From Hyphomicrobiales bacterium (lineage in GTDB: Bacteria > Pseudomonadota > Alphaproteobacteria > Rhizobiales > Aestuariivirgaceae), in assembly GCA_020029455.1 (NCBI GenBank), contig JAIBJH010000078.1, positions 1 through 10,058 on the forward strand: 10,058 nucleotides of DNA, written 5' to 3'. Below are positions 1 to 5,499 of the stretch, in pieces. The position numbers were made by a program, and so were the translations under genes. Position 1 is the stretch's first letter. Each line of letters starts with the position of its first letter. The notes under the pieces were generated by a model. It made no database searches and was not told the DNA's origin. It was given only the letters and a program-made list of their open reading frames with translations.

Positions 1-16
1 CCAGGAACTGGCGCGC
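1..16 (-). other. uvrA: Continuation of the uvrA frame beyond the premature stop
   Basis: Read on the minus strand in the same frame as the uvrA fragment, these bases encode A-R-Q-F-L, the residues that normally follow SLSAY in UvrA. The reading frame is therefore intact on both sides of the TAA. The remainder of uvrA should lie to the left of the window. Confidence 0.75.
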
Positions 17-205
17 TTAGGCCGAGAGAGACTCGACATAGCGGCGCTGGCCTTCGGCATAGATGGTATCGAAGGCGAGCGAAGACTTGCCGGAGCCAGA
101 AAGCCCGGTGAAGACGATGAGCGAGTCGCGCGGAAGCTCCAGCGAGACGTTCTTCAGGTTGTGCTCGCGGGCACCCTGAATCGAAATGAAACGTTTATCG
201 GACAT
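17..205 (-). CDS. uvrA: UvrA N-terminal fragment, cut off by an in-frame TAA
   Basis: UvrA is the DNA-damage-sensing ATPase of the UvrABC nucleotide excision repair system. The visible 62 residues match the start of the family: the GAREHNLKNV segment at residues 11-20, the Walker A motif GLSGSGKSS at 34-42, and FDTIYAEGQRRYVESLSA at 45-62. A TAA codon (17-19) follows, where the family has Tyr (SLSAYARQFL). The same frame then continues with ARQFL to the window edge, so this is a single-codon nonsense change rather than a frameshift. A complete UvrA has roughly 940-980 residues, so the product as read would be a useless stub. This could be a true pseudogene, a sequence error, or a gene restarting beyond the window. 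The ATG at 205 is the start seen in relatives; I see no clear Shine-Dalgarno site. Identity is certain, functional status is not. Confidence 0.85.
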   Translation of the reverse strand: MSDKRFISIQGAREHNLKNVSLELPRDSLIVFTGLSGSGKSSLAFDTIYAEGQRRYVESLSA

Positions 206-217
206 GAGGCTGCACTA

Positions 218-232
218 GAATAAAACGTGAAC
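218..232 (-). promoter_or_regulatory. Candidate LexA (SOS) box upstream of uvrA
   Basis: On the minus strand the site reads GTTC-ACGTTTT-ATTC, a 7 of 8 match to the direct-repeat LexA box GTTC-N7-GTTC described for Alphaproteobacteria. It ends 12 nt before the uvrA ATG, where a repressor would block transcription. uvrA is a well-known SOS gene in this class, which supports the reading. One half-site is imperfect and no clear -35/-10 pair surrounds it, so this stays a candidate. Confidence 0.5.
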
Positions 233-279
233 AATGGCAATTGTTGATCTTGGCATGTTGAACTTAGTGGGGGTGGGAG

Positions 280-1164
280 TCAGTTGCTGTCAGCAACGGC
301 GGGTTTGCGGAAGCTGTCCACAAGAAGATGGGTGAGGAGCGCCGCAAAGACAATGGAACCGCCGATGATGGTGCGTTCGCTCGGCACTTCGCTGTGGACG
401 AGCCAGACCCAGATGGGACCGAGCACAGGTTCCAGGGTGCCAATGAGAGCGGCAATGGCAGCAGGTATAAGGCGCGCGCCCAGTGTGAAAGCGGCAAGGC
501 CCGCGCCGAGGTTCAGCGCGCCGAAGGCAATGAGCCACAGCAGGTCGGGCATGGTCACGGAGCGTGCGCCGCCCATGATCGCCGCTGCAATGAGGGCGAT
601 AAGGATGCCCAGTGTCACCGCCGGCGTCATGCGCACCTCATGGTGGCGGCGTGTCAAAACCGTTGCCGTGGCAAAGAACAATGCAATGAGCAGCGACAGG
701 CCATCGCCGATGGGTGAGACTTTGCCGGTGAATGTTTCAGACACCATGACAAAAACGCCAGCGATCACTGCGGCGATGGCTGCCCACGTGGGCAGGCTCA
801 CGCGTTCCTGAAACAGCACAAAGCTCATCAGTGCAGCGATCAGGGGCACACCCGCCTGCATGAGCAGGATGTTGGCGACAGTTGTGTATGACAAAGCGAT
901 GGCGAAACAAGAGGAGGCGCCTGCGAAGCAGCAGGCCACAGCGAGGCCGGGCCAACCCATGCCGGTGAACTGGCGCAGCGTCTGCTTCGGCCCTTCCCGC
1001 TGCACCAGGAAGCATAGGAGGAAAATGACGGCGAAACAGGAGCGCCAGAACACCATCGTCCAACCTTCAACAGTGATGAAGCGGGCGATGGGGCCGCCAA
1101 AGCTCCACAGGATCGCCGACGCTGCAACTAGGATGATTCCTGCCAGGTGATGCTTTGCCGCCAT
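280..1164 (-). CDS. EamA/DMT-superfamily transporter (RhaT-like permease)
   Basis: This is a 294-residue polytopic inner-membrane protein, the usual length for two-domain EamA permeases. About ten hydrophobic helices can be picked out (roughly residues 8-27, 34-55, 70-90, 94-117, 124-143, 150-167, 180-198, 206-228, 233-255 and 263-283), giving two five-helix EamA repeats. Family hallmarks are the early ILWSFGGPIAR with a following FWR, the helix-4 stretch ANILLMQAGVPLIAALMSF, and the second-repeat LIGTLEPVLGPIWVWL near residues 241-256. Members export amino acids or other small metabolites; the substrate cannot be read from the sequence. The gene points the same way as uvrA and ends 74 bp before its ATG with no terminator between them, so read-through is possible. 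The ATG at 1164 gives a normal N-terminus, although no strong ribosome binding site precedes it. A 5-bp GGCTC-GGAA-GAGCC hairpin lies about 20 nt upstream. Confidence 0.9.
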   Translation of the reverse strand: MAAKHHLAGIILVAASAILWSFGGPIARFITVEGWTMVFWRSCFAVIFLLCFLVQREGPKQTLRQFTGMGWPGLAVACCFAGASSCFAIALSYTTVANILLMQAGVPLIAALMSFVLFQERVSLPTWAAIAAVIAGVFVMVSETFTGKVSPIGDGLSLLIALFFATATVLTRRHHEVRMTPAVTLGILIALIAAAIMGGARSVTMPDLLWLIAFGALNLGAGLAAFTLGARLIPAAIAALIGTLEPVLGPIWVWLVHSEVPSERTIIGGSIVFAALLTHLLVDSFRKPAVADSN

Positions 1165-1184
1165 GGCAGAGACTTAACGCGACC

Positions 1185-1198
1185 GGCTCTTCCGAGCC
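1185..1198 (-). other. Short GNRA-loop hairpin in the transporter leader
   Basis: On the minus strand GGCTC-GGAA-GAGCC forms a 5-bp GC-rich stem closed by a GGAA (GNRA-type) tetraloop, 20 nt upstream of the EamA transporter ATG. No T-run follows, so it is not an intrinsic terminator. It may be an RNA structure in the leader or a chance palindrome. Confidence 0.3.
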
Positions 1199-1309
1199 AC
1201 GTTGCCTGCGTCATGCCCTATTGCAAAAACGAAGGCCCGGATTTGCCCCCTCAATTTCAGTTAGAGCCGTCCCAAAGGAGACACATTTTCTCCGTATGGT
1301 TTGTTATTC

Positions 1310-1337
1310 TTAACATACTGAAATAACTCAATATAAC
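1310..1337 (+). promoter_or_regulatory. Candidate sigma-70-type promoter in the AT-rich island
   Basis: TTAACA (1310-1315) and TATAAC (1332-1337) each match the sigma-70 consensus at 5 of 6 positions and are separated by 16 bp. An inverted repeat, ACTGAA (1317-1322) and TTCAGT (1338-1343), brackets the -10 element and could be an operator. Transcription would start near 1344, giving either a leader of about 270 nt for the gene at 1616 or a separate short transcript. AT-rich DNA produces such matches by chance, so support is limited. Confidence 0.35.
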
Positions 1338-1522
1338 TTCAGTTTTGCGCGATGAAACCAATATGCCTGCAAATTTGTTGTTGGTAATGGGGAGAAAGGA
1401 TTGCGTTTGCCATAATCTTTCCGTATTCGCGCGCTTTGTGCAGTGCAACAAAAGCGGCAAGGCCGCCATGATTCCGTGGCCTTAGCTTAATTGAAACGCG
1501 CAAATCCGGTGGAAGTCAGGCA

Positions 1523-1534
1523 CTTTCGCGAAAG
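1523..1534. promoter_or_regulatory. Perfect 12-bp palindrome, possible operator
   Basis: CTTTCGCGAAAG is a perfect palindrome 81 bp upstream of the start at 1616. Its centre lies 21 bp, about two helical turns, from the centre of the next palindrome. This would place two bound dimers on the same DNA face. No regulator can be named from the sequence. Confidence 0.35.
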
Positions 1535-1542
1535 AGGTTTGC

Positions 1543-1556
1543 TTCAACACGTTGAA
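1543..1556. promoter_or_regulatory. 14-bp inverted repeat, possible operator
   Basis: TTCAAC-AC-GTTGAA has two perfect 6-bp arms around a 2-bp centre and ends 59 bp upstream of the small secreted protein gene. Paired with the palindrome at 1523-1534, it looks like a two-site operator region, though this is inferred only from symmetry and spacing. Confidence 0.35.
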
Positions 1557-1615
1557 ATGGCGCGAAGTCTTGGCGGCGGATTTGCCGGGATGAGCGCGAG
1601 ACAGGGACAAGACTC

Positions 1616-1954
1616 ATGAAGACACCGCTCACCACGGCGCTCCTCCTCTGCGCCCTCACGCTTCCCTCGGTTGCGGATGAGGCATTGAAGCCGCATGAAT
1701 TGCGCAAGCTGGCTCCAGGCCGCTATTCCGTCAGTGTGATGGGCCTGGTCAATATGACCGTTTCCTTGCGTCCCAATGGCGTTATCACGGGCGTTACCAG
1801 CAAGGGCAAGCGCGACACCGGCTACTGGCTGGTCAAAGGCAATTCCTTCTGTGTGTCCTGGAACCGCTGGCTGGGCGGAAAGCGCCGCTGCGCCAACCTT
1901 TCGGGTGGCAATGGCACCTATTCCGGCGGCGGCCTCTGGCTGCAGCGCATCTAG
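1616..1954 (+). CDS. Small secreted protein of unknown function
   Basis: The 112-residue product begins with a clear Sec signal peptide: Lys2, a hydrophobic core from about residue 5 to 16, and a likely signal peptidase I site after SVA (residue 20). The mature protein of about 92 residues should be periplasmic. It shows a beta-rich pattern, with APGRYSVSVMGLVNMTVSL and PNGVITGV segments, a GYWLVKGNSFCVSW core near 69-82, a basic GGKRRC segment at 87-92 and a glycine-rich tail. Cys79 and Cys92 could form a disulfide. The layout (a strand with G-x-W followed by C-x-x-W) recalls small alphaproteobacterial secreted families such as DUF995, but I cannot confirm membership. An AGGGA ribosome binding site at 1603-1607, 8 nt before the ATG, supports this start. 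A hairpin with a T-run follows the stop, so it is probably monocistronic. Confidence 0.75.
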   Translation: MKTPLTTALLLCALTLPSVADEALKPHELRKLAPGRYSVSVMGLVNMTVSLRPNGVITGVTSKGKRDTGYWLVKGNSFCVSWNRWLGGKRRCANLSGGNGTYSGGGLWLQRI

Positions 1955-1998
1955 GCTCGAAAATACCTAAAAATAACGCCTGAAAAGGCCCCAAAACG

Positions 1999-2042
1999 AT
2001 AGGCTCTCCTTGCTGATAAGGCGCGGAAAGCCTATGATTTTT
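1999..2042 (+). terminator. Likely intrinsic terminator after the small secreted gene
   Basis: ATAGGCT (1999-2005) pairs perfectly with AGCCTAT (2029-2035). An inner CCTT/AAGG stem (2008-2011 with 2018-2021) closes part of the loop, and GATTTTT follows at 2036-2042. This fits a Rho-independent terminator 44 bp past the stop at 1954. The outer stem is only 7 bp and not very GC-rich, so termination may be partial. It physically overlaps the candidate gyrA promoter. Confidence 0.5.
2010..2038 (+). promoter_or_regulatory. Candidate gyrA promoter
   Basis: TTGCTG (2010-2015) and TATGAT (2033-2038) are separated by an ideal 17 bp. The -10 matches TATAAT at 5 of 6 positions, while the -35 keeps only the TTG. 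Transcription would begin near 2045 and give a leader of about 55 nt ahead of the GTG at 2101. The predicted start lies downstream of the in-frame TTG at 2041, which argues against that TTG as the gyrA start. Confidence 0.45.
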
Positions 2043-2070
2043 GCTGGATTCGGCGGACGGACTTCAGGCT

Positions 2071-2100
2071 CCCGCTGATGACTTTTTGAGCGGGCTTTTC
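2071..2100 (+). promoter_or_regulatory. Terminator-like hairpin in the gyrA leader
   Basis: CCCGCT (2071-2076) pairs perfectly with AGCGGG (2089-2094) around a 12-nt loop, followed by CTTTTC directly against the GTG start codon. The only purine-rich stretch that could act as a ribosome binding site (GAGCGGG) lies in the 3' arm, so folding would hide it. It could attenuate transcription or limit translation of gyrA. The short stem and interrupted T-run keep this a suggestion. Confidence 0.4.
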
Positions 2101-4812
2101 GTGAGCGACGAGAACAACCAATCCGGCGGCTTGCCACCGGCTAATCCGCAGGGCGTTGCCCCCATCTCCATCGAAGAGGAGATGAGGACGAGTTACCTGT
2201 CCTATGCCATGTCGGTGATTGTGTCGCGCGCGCTGCCCGACGTGCGCGACGGGTTGAAGCCTGTTCACCGCCGCATCCTGTTCACAATGGATGAAAACGG
2301 CTTCACGCCGGACAAGCCCTACAAGAAGTCAGCGCGTATCGTCGGCGATGTGATGGGTAAGTATCATCCCCATGGCAACCTTGCGATCTATGATGCGCTG
2401 GTGCGCATGGCGCAGGATTTCTCGCTGCGGCTGCCGCTGATCGATGGGCAGGGCAATTTCGGCTCCGTCGATGGCGATCCGCCCGCCGCCGACCGTTACA
2501 CCGAATCGCGACTTGCCAAGGCGGCGATGCCGCTGCTCGATGATCTCGACAAGGATACGGTCGAGTTCCAGCCCAACTACTCAAACGAGTTTAGTGAACC
2601 CACGGTCCTTCCGGCCAAGTATCCGAATCTTCTCGTCAATGGCGCAGGCGGCATTGCGGTGGGCATGGCCACCAACATGGCGCCGCATAATCTGGGCGAA
2701 GTGATCGACGCCGTGCTTGCCGTCATGGACAAGCCTGAGATCACGCTGGACGAATTGCTGCCCCTCATTCCGGGGCCGGATTTTCCGACAGGCGCTATTG
2801 TGCTCGGCCGTGTCGGCATCAAGAGCGCTTTTGCCACGGGGCGCGGCTCCATCATCATGCGGGCGCGGGTCGAAGTCGAGGACATCCGCAAGGACAGGCA
2901 GGCACTGATCGTCACCGAGATTCCCTATCAAGTGAACAAGGCGATGATGATCGAGAAGATCGCCGAGCTTGTGCGCGAGAAGAAGATCGAGGGCATTTCC
3001 GATATCCGCGATGAATCAAGCCGCGAAGGCATGCGCGTCGTCATCGAGATCAAGCGCGATGCCGAGCCGGAGATCGTGCTCAACCAGCTGTGGCGTTTCA
3101 CGGCGCTGCAATCTTCCTTCAGCGTGAACAACATTGCGCTCGCCAACGGCAGGCCTGAGCAAATGACGCTGCTCGACCTGCTCACGCATTTCATCGCTTT
3201 CCGTGAAGACGTCATCACGCGGCGCACCAAGTTCCTGCTGAAGAAAGCGCGTGATCGTGCGCACGTCTTGGTGGGCCTTGCCATCGCCGTTGCCAATATC
3301 GACGAGGTGATCCGCCTTATCCGCGCTTCCAAGGATGCAACAGAAGCGCGTGAAGCCCTGATGGGGCGCGATTGGCCGGCGCGGCAGCTTGAACCCTTGA
3401 TCGCTCTCATTGCTGATCCGCGCCACAAGCTGAAGGCCGATGGCACATATAGGCTATCTGACGAACAGGCGCGCGCCATTCTTGATCTGCGCCTGCAGCG
3501 CCTCACTCAGCTTGGCCTTGAGGAAATCACCGAGGAACTCGAGAAGCTTGCAATCGAGATCAAGGATTATCTGGAGATTCTTGGCTCACGGGAGCGCATT
3601 CGCGACATCATCAAAAACGAGCTGGCGCAGATCAAGACGGACTTCGCAACACCGCGCCGTACCGAAATCCTGGAGAATGAAGGCGAGGTCGAAGACGAAG
3701 ACCTGATCCAGTCCGAGGACATGGTCGTAACGGTGAGCCATGCAGGCTATGTGAAGCGCGTGCCACTCTCGGCCTATCGCGCCCAGCGCCGCGGCGGCAA
3801 GGGCAGGGCTGGTGCTGCGGTGCGCGAAGAGGATTTCGTCACCAAGATGTTCGTGGCCAACACCCACACGCCGCTGCTGTTCTTCTCGTCCGAGGGCATG
3901 GTCTACCGCATGAAGGTGTGGCGGCTGCCGCTCGGCAATCCGCAGGCCCGCGGCAAGGCGCTGATCAATATCCTGCCGTTGTCGCAGAACGAGCGCATCA
4001 CCACTATCCTGCCGCTGCCGGACATCGCAGAAGGCGCGGAAAAGCCGTTCCTGATGTTCGCCACGCAGTCGGGCAATGTGCGGCGCAATGAGCTTGAGGA
4101 TTTTGAGCAGATCAACCGCAATGGCAAGATTGCCATGAAGCTGGAGGAGGGCGATGCCATCATCGGCGTCGATCTCGCCCAGGAACAGGACAATGTGCTG
4201 CTGACCACGGCGCAGGGTCAATGCATCCGTTTCGAGGTGACAGACATCCGCGTGTTCAGGGGCCGCGAGTCCGATGGCGTGCGCGGCATCCGGCTGGAGG
4301 ACAAGGACAAAGTCATCTCCATGTCCATTATCAAACACGTCGAGGCGACACCGCAGGAGCGTGCGGCTTTTGTGAAAATGAGCAGGGCTGTGGCCGGTGA
4401 TGACAGCAACGGCGATGAAGACGACACGCCAGCCGAGACCGTTCTGTCACAGGAACGCTACGCCCAGATGAGCGCTGCTGAGCAGGTGATCCTCACCATT
4501 TCCGAAAACGGTTACGGCAAGCGCACTTCGGCCTATGAGTATCGCGTCTCAGGCCGCGGCGGCAAGGGCATCACGGCCATGGTGGTGAATGAGCGCAATG
4601 GACCTTTGGTGGCCTCCTTCGCCGTGGAGGAGAACGATGAGATTATGCTGGTGACAGACCAGGGCCAGATGATTCGCTGTCCGGTGCATGACATCCGCAA
4701 GACGGGCCGCTCGGCGCAGGGCGTCATCGTCTTCGATACGGCAGATGACGAGCATGTAGTGTCGGTGGAGCACATCACCGAAGCGGATGGGAATGGCGAT
4801 ACGCAGGTCTAA
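2101..4812 (+). CDS. gyrA: DNA gyrase subunit A
   Basis: GyrA is the DNA-breaking and rejoining subunit of gyrase (A2B2), which introduces negative supercoils. The 903-residue product has ALPDVRDGLKPVHRRIL near 44-60, the winged-helix KYHPHG region near 88-92, catalytic Arg132-Tyr133 in RYTE, and NLLVNGAGGIAVGMATNM in the tower region. The GyrA box QRRGGKG at 562-568 separates it from ParC. The C-terminal beta-pinwheel has a second GRGGKG segment and an acidic insert near 763-776. The quinolone-resistance region reads HPHGNLAIYD: Asn93 and Leu94 stand where E. coli has Asp82 and Ser83, while Asp98 keeps Asp87. The residue before the catalytic Arg is Asp rather than the usual Met. I chose the GTG at 2101 because it yields MSDENNQ..., a typical alphaproteobacterial start. 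An in-frame TTG at 2041 would add 20 unconserved residues encoded by the leader. Confidence 0.97.
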   Translation: MSDENNQSGGLPPANPQGVAPISIEEEMRTSYLSYAMSVIVSRALPDVRDGLKPVHRRILFTMDENGFTPDKPYKKSARIVGDVMGKYHPHGNLAIYDALVRMAQDFSLRLPLIDGQGNFGSVDGDPPAADRYTESRLAKAAMPLLDDLDKDTVEFQPNYSNEFSEPTVLPAKYPNLLVNGAGGIAVGMATNMAPHNLGEVIDAVLAVMDKPEITLDELLPLIPGPDFPTGAIVLGRVGIKSAFATGRGSIIMRARVEVEDIRKDRQALIVTEIPYQVNKAMMIEKIAELVREKKIEGISDIRDESSREGMRVVIEIKRDAEPEIVLNQLWRFTALQSSFSVNNIALANGRPEQMTLLDLLTHFIAFREDVITRRTKFLLKKARDRAHVLVGLAIAVANIDEVIRLIRASKDATEAREALMGRDWPARQLEPLIALIADPRHKLKADGTYRLSDEQARAILDLRLQRLTQLGLEEITEELEKLAIEIKDYLEILGSRERIRDIIKNELAQIKTDFATPRRTEILENEGEVEDEDLIQSEDMVVTVSHAGYVKRVPLSAYRAQRRGGKGRAGAAVREEDFVTKMFVANTHTPLLFFSSEGMVYRMKVWRLPLGNPQARGKALINILPLSQNERITTILPLPDIAEGAEKPFLMFATQSGNVRRNELEDFEQINRNGKIAMKLEEGDAIIGVDLAQEQDNVLLTTAQGQCIRFEVTDIRVFRGRESDGVRGIRLEDKDKVISMSIIKHVEATPQERAAFVKMSRAVAGDDSNGDEDDTPAETVLSQERYAQMSAAEQVILTISENGYGKRTSAYEYRVSGRGGKGITAMVVNERNGPLVASFAVEENDEIMLVTDQGQMIRCPVHDIRKTGRSAQGVIVFDTADDEHVVSVEHITEADGNGDTQV

Positions 4813-4884
4813 TCACCTGCATTGCGCCTCTTGCATTATGCTTCGCTCTTTGGCTCTATAGTCCAGTTTTTAAGCGGTGCTGCC

Positions 4885-5499
4885 ATGGTTTCGATTGAAT
4901 CCTATATCGCCTTTTGCATAGCGGCATTTGCCTTGGCCGTGGTGCCGGGGCCTACGGTGACGGTGATTGTCGCCAATTCCTTGCGCTATGGAGTGCGGGC
5001 GGGGCTACTCAATGTCGGCGGGACGGTGCTTGCCGGAGTTGTGTGGGTCAGCGTTGCCGCACTCGGCTTGACCGCCGCCATTCTGCTCATGGGCGTGTGG
5101 TTTGATGTGTTGCGCTATGCGGGCGCGGCCTATCTGGTGTGGCTGGGCTTCAAGCTTCTCACTTCCGACGGCACGCTGCAGGCCGGAAAGGCGGAGGAGC
5201 GGAGCGCCCACGGCTTCTTCTGGCAGGCCTTCATGGTGACGATCACCAACCCAAAAATCCTGGTACTCTACGGCATGATCATTCCGCCGTTCCTGAGCCG
5301 CGAGGGCAACCCCACGCTTGAAACATTCCTGCTCGGCGCGAGTTTTGTGCTGATCGCCAGCTTTACTGACAGCGGGTATGCGCTGCTGGCAGGCCGGGCA
5401 GGTTCCTGGCTGTCGCGCTCGCGGGTCAGGGCCATCGAAATTGTTAGCGGTACCTGCCTTGCCGCCGGCGGTGTCTGGATGGCGCTGAGAGGGCGTTAA
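4885..5499 (+). CDS. LysE/RhtB family amino-acid exporter
   Basis: The 204-residue inner-membrane protein matches the LysE/RhtB exporters in length (about 205) and in pattern. It opens with SYIAFCIAAFALAVVPGPT, including the conserved PGP at 21-23, followed by NSLRYGVRAGLLNVGGT. It continues with LRYAGAAYLVWLGFKLL near 76-92 and an ITNPKILVLY segment near 120-129 corresponding to the family's second conserved loop. About six hydrophobic helices are visible. The family exports amino acids such as lysine, threonine or homoserine lactones; the substrate here is unknown. The ATG at 4885 is preferred over the in-frame TTG at 4822, which would add 21 residues before the normal first helix. The ribosome binding site is weak (AAGCGG). 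It starts 72 bp after gyrA with no terminator, so read-through is possible; TTGCAT/TCTATA (4831-4860) is a weak promoter candidate. Its stop overlaps the panC stop by 4 nt on the opposite strand. Confidence 0.9.
   Translation: MVSIESYIAFCIAAFALAVVPGPTVTVIVANSLRYGVRAGLLNVGGTVLAGVVWVSVAALGLTAAILLMGVWFDVLRYAGAAYLVWLGFKLLTSDGTLQAGKAEERSAHGFFWQAFMVTITNPKILVLYGMIIPPFLSREGNPTLETFLLGASFVLIASFTDSGYALLAGRAGSWLSRSRVRAIEIVSGTCLAAGGVWMALRGR

Larger units (their letters stand above)
1165..1615. other. 451-bp intergenic region with an AT-rich island and palindromes
   Basis: No convincing gene lies here. By my count 1261-1380 is about 37% GC, against about 60% in neighbouring genes. The region holds a small hairpin at 1185-1198, a GGAGA/TCTCC hairpin at 1277-1293, a candidate plus-strand promoter at 1310-1337, an inverted repeat AAGGCC...GGCCTT at 1459-1483, and two perfect palindromes at 1523-1534 and 1543-1556. 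It must supply the promoters for both the minus-strand transporter and the plus-strand small secreted protein. Its length and composition would also allow a small RNA, but I cannot define one with both a promoter and a terminator. Confidence 0.6.

Noticed and set aside
284..811. 175-codon plus-strand open frame opposite the EamA transporter
   Set aside because: It is fully antisense to a clear transporter gene, its translation is low-complexity and rich in Arg, Ala, Met and Ser, and no family is recognisable. It is a GC-driven shadow frame.
1447..1467. GCGGC-CTT-GCCGC hairpin followed by TTTTGTT on the minus strand, resembling a terminator
   Set aside because: No minus-strand gene ends upstream of it, and an alternative larger inverted repeat (1459-1483) uses the same bases. 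It is noted only as local structure.
1257..1469. 70-codon minus-strand open frame in the AT-rich spacer
   Set aside because: It has no recognisable domain, no good ribosome binding site, and codon use unlike the neighbouring genes. An AT-rich spacer explains it better.
2041..2100. Extended gyrA start at the TTG at 2041
   Set aside because: The extra 20 residues are unlike GyrA N-termini, the TTG lies at or before the predicted transcription start, and the GTG at 2101 gives a typical MSDE-type start.
3586..4338. 250-codon minus-strand open frame inside gyrA
   Set aside because: It is antisense to the conserved GyrA tower and pinwheel coding sequence, is His/Asp/Arg/Leu-rich and has no known domain. 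It is a shadow of codon bias.
4822..4884. Upstream TTG start for the LysE-type exporter
   Set aside because: It would put 21 extra residues before the normal first membrane helix. The ATG at 4885 gives the usual family length and N-terminus.
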